From assembly GCF_003335045.1 (NCBI RefSeq), contig NZ_QOZG01000002.1, forward strand, positions 434,001 to 498,000: a stretch of DNA of 64,000 nucleotides, read 5' to 3'. This document shows, piece by piece, positions 48,483 to 59,946 of this stretch. Positions within the stretch are counted from its first letter, which is position 1; every line of letters begins with the position of its first letter. The position numbers and the translations under genes are program-made. Under the pieces are notes generated by a model, which saw only the letters and a program-made list of their open reading frames with translations, did no database searches and had not been told where the DNA came from. This stretch comes from Paramesorhizobium salinisoli. Its GTDB lineage: Bacteria > Pseudomonadota > Alphaproteobacteria > Rhizobiales > Rhizobiaceae.

Positions 48483-51032
48483 TCATAGATTACGCAGGAC
48501 GGGCGCCGCCTTGTGACCGAGCACGCGCCATGTTCCGGCAAGGCCGAAACCGACGGTCAGCACCAGGGCGACGGCTATTGTGGAGATCGCCACATCGGGC
48601 AGAAAGTGGGCCTGCAGCCGCATGACGCGCGCCACCACGTACCAGCCGGCAACACCGCCGGCCAGGAGCGCGAACAGCGCCGTGGCGAGCCCCAGCATCA
48701 TATATTCCAGGGTGAATGCCTTGATCAGGGTGCGCCGCGTGGCGCCCAGCGTCTTCAGGACCACCGCATCATGGATGCGCGCCCGGTTTCCCGCGGCAAG
48801 CGCCCCACCCAGCACCAGCACCGAAGCGGCGAGAGCAACAGCCGCGGCCGCCCGGATGGCGGTTGCTAGCTGGCTGACCAGACCATTGGCGACATCGATG
48901 GCGTCCTTGACGCGAACGGAGGTGACAGCGGGGAAAGCCTGCGTCACCTTTCGCAATATCTGTGCGTCCCGCTCGGGCGTGGCGTCGGACTCGGTCAGCG
49001 TCGCCAGCCATGCATGCGGCGCTCCGGCGAAGGTATTCGGCGAAAAGACCATGACAAAATTGATGGCCAAGGATTCCCACTGAACCTGCCGGAAGCTGGC
49101 GATCTTCGCCGTGACATTGCGGCCGAGCACATTGACCGTCACGGTGTCGCCCAGCTTCAGGCCGAGTTCCTGCGCTTCCTGCGCGGAGAAGGATACGAGC
49201 GGCTCGCCGGAATAATCCTTAGGCCACCATTGCCCTTCGCTGAGTGTCGAGTTCTCAGGCAGGTTCTGCGCATAGGTGATGCCCCGGTCGCCGCGCAGCA
49301 CCCATGCGCCCTGCGGCGGGATGGTGAGCTTGGAGATATCGGTGCCGTTGAACTGCACGATGCGGCCGCGCAGCATCGGCGCGCTGACGATCTTGCCACC
49401 GGGAGCCGCCTCCTGGAGAACCTGCTTGAAATGATCGACCTCCGTGCTCTGGATATCGACAAAGAAGAAATTCGGCGCGCGTGCCGGGATGCTTTGTGCG
49501 ATCTGCTGGCGCAGATTGCCGTCGATGAGGGAGAGCGCTACCAGGAGCGTCAATCCCAGGCCGAGCGACAGGATGACGGAGGACGTCAGTGCGCCGGGGC
49601 GATGGATATTGCCGATGGCGAGCCGGAGCGCCGGCGAGCGCACCCGGGGGGAGCGCCGAGCCAGCCACTGCACACCCGTGGCCACAGCCCGCAGAATCAG
49701 GAAGGCGCAAGCCGTTGATACGATGAAGATCGTGGCGAGCCGCCGGTCGAAGGCGGTATAGACGGCAAGGGCGGCAAGCAGCAGGATCAGCCCTGCGGCA
49801 ATGGCCGTATAGATGGCGCGGGGCCATCCGCGCTGGTCGAAGCCCTGCTCGCGGAAAAGTGCGGTGGCGGGAATGTCGCGGGCGCGGCCGAGCGGCAGAA
49901 TGGCAAAGGCAAGCGTCGTCACCACGCCGAAGATGGCAGCCATCGCCAGCGCGCCAGGAAAGATGCCGCCGGCACTGGCTATCGGCAGGAAGGAGGCAAG
50001 TGCCGCCGCCGCCGCGTAAGGCGCCGCGACGGCCAGGACCAGCCCAATGGCGATGCCGAGCAGAGCGATAATCAGGATCTGTGCGAGATAGACCATGAGC
50101 ACGAAATTGGCAGGTGCGCCGAGCGACTTGAACGTGGCGATGACGCCGCGCTTGCCATCGAGATAGGCGCGCACGGCATTGGCAACGCCAACCCCGCCGA
50201 CGATCAGGGCCGTCAGGCCGACAAGCGTCAGGAACTGCGAAAAACGCTCGATATTGGCCGCAAGGGCGGGGGCTGCATTGCCGCGTGTGCGGATACTCCA
50301 CCCTGCTTCCGGGAATTTCTGTTCCGCCTCCACCTGGATGCCCCTGATGCGGGCCTCGGTTGTGCCCGCAGGCAAAGCGAGCTTATAGACATGCTCCACC
50401 AGGCTCCCCGGCTGGATCAGGCCCGATGCCTTGAGGCCGTCGAGCGAGACCATGAAACGCGGCGCGAAGCCGAAGCCGTCGGATAGCATGTCGGGTTCGC
50501 TGAGGATGATGCTGCGGAGCTCGAATGTCGCCTGCCCGAGAGCCACCCGGTCGCCGAGCTTGAGATTGAGCCGGTCGAGAAATATCTCGGGCACGGCGGC
50601 GCCATAGGCGCCGTTCTTTTCGCCGAACAGCGCATCATGCGACATCACAGGCTCGACCTTCAGCTCACCGAATAGCGGATAGGCGCCATCGACGGCCTTC
50701 ACCTCGACCAGCGACTGATCGGAGCCGTCGGTAAGGCGGGCCATCGAACGCATCGACGCGCTTTCCGCCAACCGTCCCTGGGCCGCAAGGAAGGTGTGTT
50801 CTTCTGGAGATGCCTCGCGCTGGTTCAATTCGAAACGCATGTCGCCGCCGAGGATCGATTGCCCCTGCGTGGCGATGCCCTCGCCGATCGACTGCGCCAC
50901 CGAGTTCACGCCGCCGATGGCCGCGACGCCAAGCGCAATGCAGGCGAGGAAGATGTAAAAGCCGGAAAGCCCGCCGCGCATTTCGCGCAAGGCGAAGCGC
51001 AGGGCGAGACGCAACGAAGCCGCGCCGCTCAT
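48483..51032 (-). CDS. FtsX-like ABC transporter permease (YbbP-type)
   Basis: 849 aa inner-membrane protein with two FtsX-like modules: helices near the N-terminus, around residues 260-430 and at the C-terminus, separated by large periplasmic MacB-like domains. Start FALREMRGGLSGFYIFLACI and end LTVGFGLAGTWRVLGHKAAP fit the YbbP family. Overlaps its ATPase partner by 4 bp. No adjacent substrate gene other than the esterase, which in many genomes (TesA-YbbA-YbbP) is also a neighbour. Confidence 0.92.
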   Translation of the reverse strand: MSGAASLRLALRFALREMRGGLSGFYIFLACIALGVAAIGGVNSVAQSIGEGIATQGQSILGGDMRFELNQREASPEEHTFLAAQGRLAESASMRSMARLTDGSDQSLVEVKAVDGAYPLFGELKVEPVMSHDALFGEKNGAYGAAVPEIFLDRLNLKLGDRVALGQATFELRSIILSEPDMLSDGFGFAPRFMVSLDGLKASGLIQPGSLVEHVYKLALPAGTTEARIRGIQVEAEQKFPEAGWSIRTRGNAAPALAANIERFSQFLTLVGLTALIVGGVGVANAVRAYLDGKRGVIATFKSLGAPANFVLMVYLAQILIIALLGIAIGLVLAVAAPYAAAAALASFLPIASAGGIFPGALAMAAIFGVVTTLAFAILPLGRARDIPATALFREQGFDQRGWPRAIYTAIAAGLILLLAALAVYTAFDRRLATIFIVSTACAFLILRAVATGVQWLARRSPRVRSPALRLAIGNIHRPGALTSSVILSLGLGLTLLVALSLIDGNLRQQIAQSIPARAPNFFFVDIQSTEVDHFKQVLQEAAPGGKIVSAPMLRGRIVQFNGTDISKLTIPPQGAWVLRGDRGITYAQNLPENSTLSEGQWWPKDYSGEPLVSFSAQEAQELGLKLGDTVTVNVLGRNVTAKIASFRQVQWESLAINFVMVFSPNTFAGAPHAWLATLTESDATPERDAQILRKVTQAFPAVTSVRVKDAIDVANGLVSQLATAIRAAAAVALAASVLVLGGALAAGNRARIHDAVVLKTLGATRRTLIKAFTLEYMMLGLATALFALLAGGVAGWYVVARVMRLQAHFLPDVAISTIAVALVLTVGFGLAGTWRVLGHKAAPVLRNL

Positions 51033-51754
51033 GAATGGACCGCGGCAATGCGCGCGGCTTCCGGCCGACTTGTGCCGTCTGATTCGATGCGGCCCGAGCG
51101 CACGCGGATCTCGCGCTCGCAGCGCGCGGCCAGCGCTGTGTCATGGGTGACGAGCACCAGCGTCAGGCCGTATTCGCGCTGCGTCTGGAACAGGAGATCG
51201 GCAATCTGCTTGCCCGTGGCGGTGTCGAGATTTCCAGTAGGCTCGTCGGCTATGAGGATTTTCGGCGAAGGCGCCAGCGCGCGGGCGATCGCCACGCGCT
51301 GCTGCTCGCCGCCGGACAATTCCCCTGGATAATGCGTCATGCGGTGTTCGAGCCCGACAGCCTTCAATTCCCGCGCGGCGATCTCGAAAGCATCGGGATT
51401 GCCGGCGAGTTCGAGCGGAATCGCAGCGTTTTCAAGCGCCGTCATGTTCGGAATGAGGTGGAAGGACTGGAAGACGATGCCTATATTGCGGCCCCTAAAG
51501 GCCGCGGCCTGGTCCTCGCTCATCGTATCGAGTTTGGCGCCTGCGACCGAAACCGTGCCGCTGTCGATGCGCTCCAGGCCCGCGAGCACCATGAGCAGCG
51601 TCGATTTGCCCGAACCGGAGGGGCCGACAATTCCGACCGATTGCCCCGGCTCGATTTCGAGCGACATGCCCTTGAGGACGTGAACCGTCGAAGCACCGCT
51701 CCCGAGGGTCAGATGTACGTTATCGAGAGCGATCACGGGTTCTGTCACGGGCAA
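51029..51754 (-). CDS. ABC transporter ATP-binding protein (YbbA-type)
   Basis: 241 aa. Walker A GPSGSGKST, signature LSGGEQQRVAIARAL, Walker B ILIADEPTGNLD, H-loop LVTHD; LolD/MacB class. Divergent from the arylesterase gene by 80 bp, a conserved tesA-ybbA-ybbP linkage. Confidence 0.94.
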   Translation of the reverse strand: MPVTEPVIALDNVHLTLGSGASTVHVLKGMSLEIEPGQSVGIVGPSGSGKSTLLMVLAGLERIDSGTVSVAGAKLDTMSEDQAAAFRGRNIGIVFQSFHLIPNMTALENAAIPLELAGNPDAFEIAARELKAVGLEHRMTHYPGELSGGEQQRVAIARALAPSPKILIADEPTGNLDTATGKQIADLLFQTQREYGLTLVLVTHDTALAARCEREIRVRSGRIESDGTSRPEAARIAAVHS

Positions 51755-51834
51755 TGCTTCCTATATGTTATGGGATCATGCGGATATTGCATGCGTTTCC
51801 TGAGCACAGGATTTTCTGATATGGGTTGCCGACT

Positions 51835-52494
51835 ATGAGATTCAAACTGGCTGCATCATTTGTTTTCATCCTGGGTCTTATTGTCGCGCCGATGGCGCAG
51901 GCCGACCAGATCAATACGGACGGAGCGCCGGTGCGTATCGTCGGCTTCGGCGACAGTCTCATGGCCGGATATCAGCTCCCGCCTCAGGATGCCTTTCCCG
52001 CCCGGCTCGAGCAGGCGCTGAAGAAGGCGGGGTACAATGTCGCGTTCGAGAATGCCGGCGTTTCCGGCGATACGACAGCCGGCGGGCTGGCGCGGCTCGA
52101 CTGGTCGGTACCCGACGGAACCCAGATCGTCATTCTGGAACTCGGCGCGAACGATGCACTGCGCGGCGTTTCACCCGATATCACGGAGAAAAACCTGGAT
52201 GACATGCTTGCGCGGCTGAAGCAGCGCGGCATCACCGTCATTCTGGCTGGCATGCTGGCTCCTCCGAACATGGGGAAAGATTTTGGCGACCGGTTCAACG
52301 CCATCTATCCCCGGCTCGCGAAGAAATATGGCGTGGTGCTTTATCCGTTCTTCCTCGACGGCGTCACGGCGCAGAAGGCCCTGCTTCTGGAAGACGGCAT
52401 GCACCCCAATCCCGATGGCGTGGCGCGCATGGTCGAAGGCATACTGCCGACCGTCGAAGCGGTTTTGCAACAGATCGGCAAGGAGCCGACATAG
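51835..52494 (+). CDS. tesA: GDSL arylesterase/lysophospholipase (TesA-like)
   Basis: 219 aa, exported. Signal 1-23 (APMAQA), catalytic Ser41 in GFGDSLMAGYQL, oxyanion Gly in ENAGVSGDTTAGG and ELGANDAL, and the Asp/His pair in EDGMHPNPDGVARM. SGNH hydrolase acting in the periplasm on aryl or acyl esters. ATG at 51835; the upstream TTG is less likely. Confidence 0.92.
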   Translation: MRFKLAASFVFILGLIVAPMAQADQINTDGAPVRIVGFGDSLMAGYQLPPQDAFPARLEQALKKAGYNVAFENAGVSGDTTAGGLARLDWSVPDGTQIVILELGANDALRGVSPDITEKNLDDMLARLKQRGITVILAGMLAPPNMGKDFGDRFNAIYPRLAKKYGVVLYPFFLDGVTAQKALLLEDGMHPNPDGVARMVEGILPTVEAVLQQIGKEPT

Positions 52495-52598
52495 CGTATT
52501 CTGTTCACCCTGTTCAGATGCAGGGGAACAAACAGCTTGCTCTCGGCCCCGTTCGATGATTCGCTAGAGGGGTAGAACGATTCGAGGAGGAGGTGCCC

Positions 52599-53192
52599 AT
52601 GCCGCGTCTTTTCACTGCCCTCGAAATTCCGCGCGACGCCGCGCTTTCGCTCTCGCTTTTACGAGGCGGACTTATCGGCGCGCGCTGGATTGATGTCGAG
52701 AACTACCACATCACGCTTCGCTTTTTCGGTGATATCGAAGGCCATGTGGCCGATGAGATCGCCAATTCGCTCGACCGTGTCAGCCGTCCGGAATTCATGC
52801 TGAACCTTTCCGGCGTTGGCGCTTTCGGCTCGAAAAAGCCGCACAGCATCTTTGCCGGCGTCTCGCCGTCCCCCGACCTCTTCGCACTTCAGGCGGAGAT
52901 CGAGCGCATATGCCAGCGGCTGGGTTTGCCTGCCGATCCCCGCAAGTTCACGCCGCACGTGACGCTGGCGAGGCTTCGGAATATCCGCGCCGAGGATGTG
53001 GCCCACTATCTCTCCTCACGCGGCAATTTCGCCACGGTGCCATTTCGTGTCGGACGTTTCGTGCTGATGTCGTCAAGGGATTCGGTTGGCGGCGGGCCCT
53101 ATATCGTCGAGGAAGCCTGGCCGCTTCACGCGCGGCACAGCCGTCAGAACCTCTCGGCAAATGCTTTTGAGGCCGCGAGGATCATTCGGTAG
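52599..53192 (+). CDS. thpR: RNA 2',3'-cyclic phosphodiesterase ThpR
   Basis: 197 aa of the LigT/2H family. Two HxT motifs: HITLRFFGDIE near residue 37 and HVTLARLRN near 120, spaced as in the family. A strong GAGGAGGAGG precedes ATG 52599. Acts on cyclic RNA ends. The 3' end overlaps the convergent phosphatase gene by 49 bp. Confidence 0.92.
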   Translation: MPRLFTALEIPRDAALSLSLLRGGLIGARWIDVENYHITLRFFGDIEGHVADEIANSLDRVSRPEFMLNLSGVGAFGSKKPHSIFAGVSPSPDLFALQAEIERICQRLGLPADPRKFTPHVTLARLRNIRAEDVAHYLSSRGNFATVPFRVGRFVLMSSRDSVGGGPYIVEEAWPLHARHSRQNLSANAFEAARIIR

Positions 53193-53614
53193 ACGTGCTC
53201 GAAATCCTCTGGGCCGCCATAATAAGGGTCCGGGATTTCGATTTCCCTGCCGAGCGAGATCAACGAGAACATGCCGATGCGAGCCTTGCTGTCACTGGGC
53301 CTGCGCTGTGTGATCGCGTCGAGATTGCGGCGATCCATGCCGAGGATCAGGTCGAATTTGGTGAAGTCTGCCGCCACCAACTGGCGGCAGCGCTGGGCCG
53401 AAATATCAATGCCGTACTTCGCCGCGACCGCAATCGATCGCCGGTCGGGCGGTTCGCCCGTGTGATAGCCATTGGTCCCGGCCGAATCGATCACGATGCC
53501 GTTATCGCGGCCGTTCTCCCTGAGGATCTCCGTCATGACGCCCTCGGCCAAGGGCGAACGGCAGATATTGCCGAGGCAGATGAAGAGTACCGATGAGGGA
53601 CGCGTCTCGGACAT
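53144..53614 (-). CDS. Low-molecular-weight protein-tyrosine phosphatase
   Basis: 156 aa. The P-loop is CLGNICRS (Cys13, Arg19), with DSAGTNGYHTGEPPD and the general acid in IPDPYYGGPEDFE. MSETRPSS at 53614 is the family start; the frame remains open upstream. Cytoplasmic; substrates unknown. Confidence 0.93.
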   Translation of the reverse strand: MSETRPSSVLFICLGNICRSPLAEGVMTEILRENGRDNGIVIDSAGTNGYHTGEPPDRRSIAVAAKYGIDISAQRCRQLVAADFTKFDLILGMDRRNLDAITQRRPSDSKARIGMFSLISLGREIEIPDPYYGGPEDFEHVYRMILAASKAFAERF

Positions 53615-53769
53615 GATGACAGCAACACTTTCGGGAACAGGAGCGGGAGCAGGTCTTTGCCGCAAAAGATCATGGCACGCAACCGGCGGGAAGGGAGCGG
53701 CGACCGCCATTTTGCGGCCGCTCTTGCGCCCGAAGCCCGCACATCCCATGTTTCCACCCGGAGATGACA

Positions 53770-54144
53770 ATGATGGACGATGTTAAAATAGGCGAAATTC
53801 TCGAACCCGGTACTGCAGAACAGCAGCGAAAGCGGGCTGAGCGAGTGCGCGCCGGTTTCTGGAAGACAGCTCGCAAGGCGGGCCGCTTCATACCCTTCAT
53901 GGACGAGGTGGTTGCGGCCTATTATTGCGCACTCGATCCCCAGACGCCGTTCCGGGTGCGTGGCACGCTTCTGGCCGCGCTTGCCTATTTCGTGCTGCCT
54001 TTCGATTTTATCCCGGACTTTCTTCTGGGATTCGGCTTCACGGACGATATGGCGGTTTTGATGACCGCACTTGCCTCCATCCGCTCGCATATCACGCCCG
54101 CGCATCGCGAAGCAGCCCGCAAGGCGCTCGAAGAATCAGATTGA
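53770..54144 (+). CDS. YkvA/DUF1232 family membrane protein
   Basis: 124 aa. DUF1232 core: FRVRGTLLAALAYFVLPFDF followed by IPDFLLGFGFTDDMAVL, giving two helices around a PxDxIPD signature. GGAG sits 6 nt before ATG 53770; ATG 53764 is possible. Divergent from the phosphatase gene. Function unknown. Confidence 0.87.
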   Translation: MMDDVKIGEILEPGTAEQQRKRAERVRAGFWKTARKAGRFIPFMDEVVAAYYCALDPQTPFRVRGTLLAALAYFVLPFDFIPDFLLGFGFTDDMAVLMTALASIRSHITPAHREAARKALEESD

Positions 54145-54407
54145 CGGTTGCTGACGGCCGTTCCAGACATCACATTCTCGCCGTTTTCTTTTGGATGAAG
54201 TCGTTCCCAAGGGCAACGCTCCAAGGCTGGGGTTTTTTCATCGAGAAAAGCACGGCGCTTTCCGCAAAACTTCACCGTTTGGTAACCCAGATTAAGTCAA
54301 ATTAAGGGGAATTGAGCGGGTGCGGCGCGGAAGCGACGGCTACCCCGGGGTTTGGGCTTGGGTTTCGGGCCCGAATTGAAGCAAACGAAAGAGAACCGGT
54401 AGGAAAC

Positions 54408-54911
54408 ATGCTTGGAAAATCGATCGTCGCGGCTTCTGTGTTCATGATGGGGACGGCGGGTGCAGCACTCGCGCAGACTCCGAGCCAGATCAGCCAGTTC
54501 AACGCGTGGGGCGCGTACAGCTATCAGTCGGGCAATGGCAAGGTTTGCTACGTCCTGTCTGTGCCGACGCAGAAGACGCCGGCCAGCGTCGATCATGGCG
54601 ACAATTTCTTTCTGGTGAGCCAGAAGCCCGGGCAGAATGTCTCATTCGAACCGCAGTTCATGGCGGGTTACGAGTTGCAGGCCAATTCCAAGGTGACGGT
54701 GACGATCGGCAATCGCAACTTCACCATGTTTACCAACGGCAAGTCGGGCTGGATGGAGAATGCCGCCGAGGAGCCGCAATTGATCGCGGCCATGCGCGGC
54801 GGTTCCGATATGAGCGTGAAGGCCGTCTCCAAGCGTGGCACCAACACCGGCTATACCTATTCGCTCAAGGGCATCTCGGCTGCGTTGGCGGCTATTCAGA
54901 AGTGCAAATGA
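54408..54911 (+). CDS. Invasion-associated locus B (IalB) family protein
   Basis: 167 aa. Signal peptide ends GAALAQ; then FNAWGAYSYQSGNGKVCYVL, a DUF-like beta-rich IalB fold, and CK at the end, so one possible disulfide. AGGAAAC precedes ATG 54408. Named from Bartonella, where IalB aids red-cell entry, but common in free-living relatives. Ends in a strong terminator. Confidence 0.88.
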   Translation: MLGKSIVAASVFMMGTAGAALAQTPSQISQFNAWGAYSYQSGNGKVCYVLSVPTQKTPASVDHGDNFFLVSQKPGQNVSFEPQFMAGYELQANSKVTVTIGNRNFTMFTNGKSGWMENAAEEPQLIAAMRGGSDMSVKAVSKRGTNTGYTYSLKGISAALAAIQKCK

Positions 54912-54931
54912 GCCTTTTTGGCTGAAGCAGG

Positions 54932-54960
54932 AAAGGCCGGACGCAGTTCCGGCCTTTTTT
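54932..54960 (+). terminator. Rho-independent terminator of the IalB-family gene
   Basis: AAAGGCCGG and CCGGCCTTT pair around ACGCAGTT, then a T-run. 20 bp after the stop. Confidence 0.9.
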
Positions 54961-55245
54961 GTTGCCCTGGCGTAAGGCCTTTTCTCTGCAGGCGGAAGTG
55001 AGAACATTCTACCGTAGCGCCCGTGGCACCGCCTCGGCGGTGCGGAACGACTCAAACATCCAGCGATATCGTCAAAAGCGGAACCGCTCCAAGGGCATGT
55101 CTTGCATGGCTGTCCCGCCCACGCCATATGCGGGATGACGAAAGCGTCTTTCCATGATATGAGCCCGGTGCTTGAGATGCTGCTTTGGATAGCGCAATGA
55201 ACGGGCAAGCCCGTGATATCCCGAAATTCCTGAAGTTTGAGACCG

Positions 55246-56484
55246 ATGTCCATTTCGTTTGACCTGACCATCCCTGCGGCGCGTGACGCGCTTGGCCAAG
55301 CCGCCCGCGCCAGCCTCGCGCCGAAGCCATCGCTGATCGGCTTGACGCGCGCCGAGATGGGCGAAGCTTTGGCCGGCATCGGCGTGGCGGAGCGGCAGGT
55401 CAAGATGCGCGTCGCGCAGCTATGGCATTGGCTCTATGTGCGCGGCGTGTCGGATTTCGCCGACATGCTCAACATCTCCAAGGACATGCGGGCGCTTCTG
55501 GTCCAGCATTTCTCGATCGGGCGTCCGGAAGTCGTCGATGAACAGATTTCCAATGACGGCACGCGCAAATGGCTGTTCCGGTTTCCAGCGCGTGGCGCAG
55601 GCCGCCCCGTCGAGATCGAAACCGTCTATATCCCTGAGGAAGGGCGCGGAACGCTGTGCATTTCCAGCCAGGTCGGCTGCACGCTGACATGCTCCTTCTG
55701 CCATACCGGCACACAGAAGCTGGTGCGCAATCTGACGGCGGAGGAAATCCTGGGGCAGTTGATGGCTGCGCGCGACCGTCTCGGCGATTTTCCCGACAAG
55801 AACACGCCGGACGGCATGATGGTGCCCGCCGAAGGCCGCAAGGTGACGAATATCGTCATGATGGGCATGGGCGAGCCGCTCTATAATTTCGAGGAAGTGA
55901 AGAAGGCGCTGCTGATTGCTTCCGATGGCGACGGGCTTTCGCTCTCGAAACGCCGCATCACACTCTCCACCTCGGGCGTCGTGCCGGAGATCTACCGCAC
56001 CGGCGAGGAGATCGGCGTCATGCTGGCCATCTCGCTGCACGCGGTGCGCGACGATCTGCGCGACATGCTGGTGCCGATCAACAAGAAATATCCGCTCGCG
56101 GAACTGATCAAGGCCTGCCGCGCCTATCCAGGCCTCTCCAACGCCAAGCGCATCACCTTCGAATATGTGATGCTGAAGGATGTTAACGACAGCCTGGACG
56201 ACGCCAAGGAACTGGTGCGCCTGCTCAGGGGCATTCCGGCCAAGATCAATCTGATCCCGTTCAATCCATGGCCGGGTACGAATTACCAGTGCTCGGACTG
56301 GGAGCAGATCGAGCGTTTCGCCGATTATGTCAACAATGCCGGCTATGCCTCGCCGATCCGCACGCCGCGCGGCCGCGATATCCTCGCCGCCTGCGGCCAG
56401 CTGAAATCGGAATCCGAGCGTATGCGCAAGGTGGACCGCCTCGCGCTCGAAGCCATGATGATCGCTGGACACGGCGAAGAGTGA
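55246..56484 (+). CDS. rlmN: Dual-specificity 23S rRNA/tRNA methyltransferase RlmN
   Basis: 412 aa radical-SAM enzyme methylating C2 of A2503 in 23S rRNA and A37 of some tRNAs. Cys motif CTLTCSFC near residues 145-152; [43 protein letters not shown], and the resolving Cys in AACGQL near 384. ATG 55246, with a weak ribosome site. The stop overlaps the next start. Confidence 0.96.
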   Translation: MSISFDLTIPAARDALGQAARASLAPKPSLIGLTRAEMGEALAGIGVAERQVKMRVAQLWHWLYVRGVSDFADMLNISKDMRALLVQHFSIGRPEVVDEQISNDGTRKWLFRFPARGAGRPVEIETVYIPEEGRGTLCISSQVGCTLTCSFCHTGTQKLVRNLTAEEILGQLMAARDRLGDFPDKNTPDGMMVPAEGRKVTNIVMMGMGEPLYNFEEVKKALLIASDGDGLSLSKRRITLSTSGVVPEIYRTGEEIGVMLAISLHAVRDDLRDMLVPINKKYPLAELIKACRAYPGLSNAKRITFEYVMLKDVNDSLDDAKELVRLLRGIPAKINLIPFNPWPGTNYQCSDWEQIERFADYVNNAGYASPIRTPRGRDILAACGQLKSESERMRKVDRLALEAMMIAGHGEE

Positions 56485-56918
56485 GCGATTTTTTCTATTA
56501 TATCGCCCGCTTTGCCCTGATTGTGATGGGCTATTGCTTCGCAGTTCTCGGAGCGGGCTTTTTCCTGAATGCGCTTATTCTGGCGACACTTGGCGTCCTG
56601 CCGCACGATCCCGGTCAGGGCTTCTTTCCGAGCCTTTTGTTCTCCTCGCCCTTCATGGGAATCCTGATCGGCTATTTCGCCTTCTTCCCTTCGCTCGCCG
56701 CTATTGCATGGGGCGAGTTCGCCGCCAAACGTGATTGGCTTTTTTATGCCCTGGCTGGACTGGTCATTGCCGTCGTGCTTGCCGCCTATGGCTTCAACGC
56801 CGGCATTCCCGAGGCGCAGGATCCAGTACTAGTCGCCTCTGCGGCAGGTGCGGGCGTCATCGGCGGCTTTGTCTATTGGCTGGTCGCCGGCCGTTTTGCC
56901 GGCCGACGCCGCTCCTGA
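56481..56918 (+). CDS. Small integral membrane protein
   Basis: 145 aa from GTG 56481, which overlaps the rlmN stop (GTGA). Four hydrophobic helices: [73 protein letters not shown]. No family recognised. The start is fixed by the overlap; longer open frame upstream lies inside rlmN. Confidence 0.8.
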   Translation: MSDFFYYIARFALIVMGYCFAVLGAGFFLNALILATLGVLPHDPGQGFFPSLLFSSPFMGILIGYFAFFPSLAAIAWGEFAAKRDWLFYALAGLVIAVVLAAYGFNAGIPEAQDPVLVASAAGAGVIGGFVYWLVAGRFAGRRRS

Positions 56919-56919
56919 T

Positions 56920-57561
56920 CTACTTCGTCTGGGTCATCAAGATCTTCATCGCAAATGCCGAAAAGACACCGGCGAACAGCCAGTCGACGGCACGCGTCAC
57001 GGTCGGATTCTTCTTCAGGAGGCCGGCAAACCTGTCGGCTGCGAGGATCATCGGCACGACGAAGGGCAGCGACAGCGGAATGAATGAAAGCCCAAGGAAG
57101 AAAAGCTTGCCCGGCGCATGTGGGTCGCTGGCCGAGACGAACTGTGGCAGGAAGGTCATGAAGAACAGGATGATCTTCGGGTTGAGCAAATTGATGCCGA
57201 GCCCGGTCGCCCAGTTCCTGAACAGGCTCTGCTGTCCGCCACCTTGTCTTTCCGGCGAGAAGGCGGAGCCGCTGCGGATCGCCTGGATGGCGAGCCAGAC
57301 GAGATAACCGGCGCCGACGATCTTGAGCGCGAAGAATGCCTGCGGTGACGCGACGATCAGCGCGGAAAGGCCGAGGGCAACCATCGAGGTGTGAATGGCG
57401 ATTCCCGTGCAGGCGCCGGCAAGGCAGGCAAGGCCCGCCGCGCGGCCCTGGGCAAGCGCCCGCCCGACGAAAAGCGTCATGTCAGGCCCCGGCGTGATCG
57501 ACAGGATGAAGGTGGCGATGGCGAACTGGACGAGGACAGGCCAATCAGGAATGAAGGACAT
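56920..57561 (-). CDS. LysE/RhtB family exporter
   Basis: 213 aa, six helices. Hallmark TPGPDMTLFVGRALAQGRAA near the N-terminus and GLGINLLNPKIILFFMTFLP. GGAGCTCCACG precedes ATG 57561. Exports amino acids or related metabolites; substrate unknown. Divergent from argG, so arginine or its analogues are one guess only. Confidence 0.92.
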   Translation of the reverse strand: MSFIPDWPVLVQFAIATFILSITPGPDMTLFVGRALAQGRAAGLACLAGACTGIAIHTSMVALGLSALIVASPQAFFALKIVGAGYLVWLAIQAIRSGSAFSPERQGGGQQSLFRNWATGLGINLLNPKIILFFMTFLPQFVSASDPHAPGKLFFLGLSFIPLSLPFVVPMILAADRFAGLLKKNPTVTRAVDWLFAGVFSAFAMKILMTQTK

Positions 57562-57724
57562 CGTGGAGCTCCGGTAATCAGCGGTGGAACCTAACGCGCT
57601 TTTTGCCTTTTCGCCATCGGTTTCCTGCGCCTGTTTCGTGCCTTTGACGCTATCGGCTTGCGCGCGGGCACCCAACTGATAAAAGACCGTCACATCACCC
57701 ATCGCCCATTCACCGGACAAGAAC

Positions 57725-58945
<1,221 letters not shown>

Positions 58946-58963
58946 TGCCATCGTGATAAACGT

Positions 58964-59152
58964 CGGCAGGACAGCGCCCCCCTCTGTCCTGCCGGACATC
59001 TCCCCCCACGAGGGGGAGATTGGCTGATACGGATTGCGCCGCGCATTCTGCAATACCGGTGACTGATGCCGGCGCTGATGAAAGCGTGATCTCCCCCTCG
59101 CGGAGGAGATGGCTGGCAAGCCAGATGGGGCGCTGTTCCCGCCAGCGTTTTA
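58964..59152. repeat. Palindromic mosaic intergenic repeat, copy C
   Basis: GGCAGGACAGCG, then CCCTCTGTCCTGCCGGACAT with CTCCCCC hairpins, a variable centre, and an inverted unit ending GCGCTGTTCCCGCCAGCG. The tail matches copy A (39138-39316) better than copy B. Between argG and map. Confidence 0.75.
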
Positions 59153-59157
59153 TCCTA

Positions 59158-59946
59158 TCACGCCGCGCGCTTCAGCCCCGCCAGCATCTTCTCCTCGCCA
59201 GGCCGCAAGGTCAGCACGCGAACGCCATCGGATGTTATAGCCACCGTATGCTCGAATTGCGCGGAGAGTTTTCCGTCGCGGGTCACCACCGTCCAGCCGT
59301 CTTTTTCGGTCTTTACCCTGGCTGAACCCTGATTGAGCATCGGCTCGATGGTGAAAACCATGCCTTCGCGCAGACGAACGCCCGTGCCCGGCTTGCCGAA
59401 ATGCAGGATCTGCGGCTCCTCATGCATCTGCCTGCCGATGCCATGACCGCAATATTCGCGGACCACGCTGTAGTCATGGCGCTTTGCGTGGCGCTCGATG
59501 GCATGGCCGATATCGCCGAGAAAAGCGCCCGGCCGGACAGTGGCGATGCCTTTCCACAGGGCTTCATAAGTCACACGCACCAGCCGTGAAGCGAAGGGCG
59601 CGACATTGCCGACCGTGTAGGTCTTGCTCGAATCGGCGATGAAGCCGTCTTTCTCCAGCGTGATATCGAAATTGATGATGTCGCCTTCCACGATGGTGTC
59701 TTCATTGGAAGGCATGCCATGGCAGACGATTTTGTTCTTCGAGCAGTTCAGCACATAGGGATAATCATATTGCCCCTTGCTGGCGGGCCGCGCCTGCAAT
59801 TCGCGGGTAATATGGTCCTCGACCAGATCATTGACCTGCATCGTCGTCATGCCGGCAAGGTCTGTCTGATCCAGACGCGCAAAGACGGAAGCCAGAAGCG
59901 AGCCGGCCACCGCCATTTTCTCCATATCCGCTGTCGACTTGATCAT
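59158..59946 (-). CDS. map: Methionine aminopeptidase type I
   Basis: 262 aa. Metal ligands: Asp in NFDITLEKDGF and DSSKTYTVG, His in YCGHGIGRQMHEEP, Glu in FTIEPMLN and the C-terminal FEHTVAIT. Removes initiator methionine. ATG 59946 overlaps the stop of the ParD-like gene by 4 bp; the frame is open upstream. Possibly a second, non-housekeeping map, since linkage to a ParD-like gene is known for such copies. Confidence 0.93.
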   Translation of the reverse strand: MIKSTADMEKMAVAGSLLASVFARLDQTDLAGMTTMQVNDLVEDHITRELQARPASKGQYDYPYVLNCSKNKIVCHGMPSNEDTIVEGDIINFDITLEKDGFIADSSKTYTVGNVAPFASRLVRVTYEALWKGIATVRPGAFLGDIGHAIERHAKRHDYSVVREYCGHGIGRQMHEEPQILHFGKPGTGVRLREGMVFTIEPMLNQGSARVKTEKDGWTVVTRDGKLSAQFEHTVAITSDGVRVLTLRPGEEKMLAGLKRAA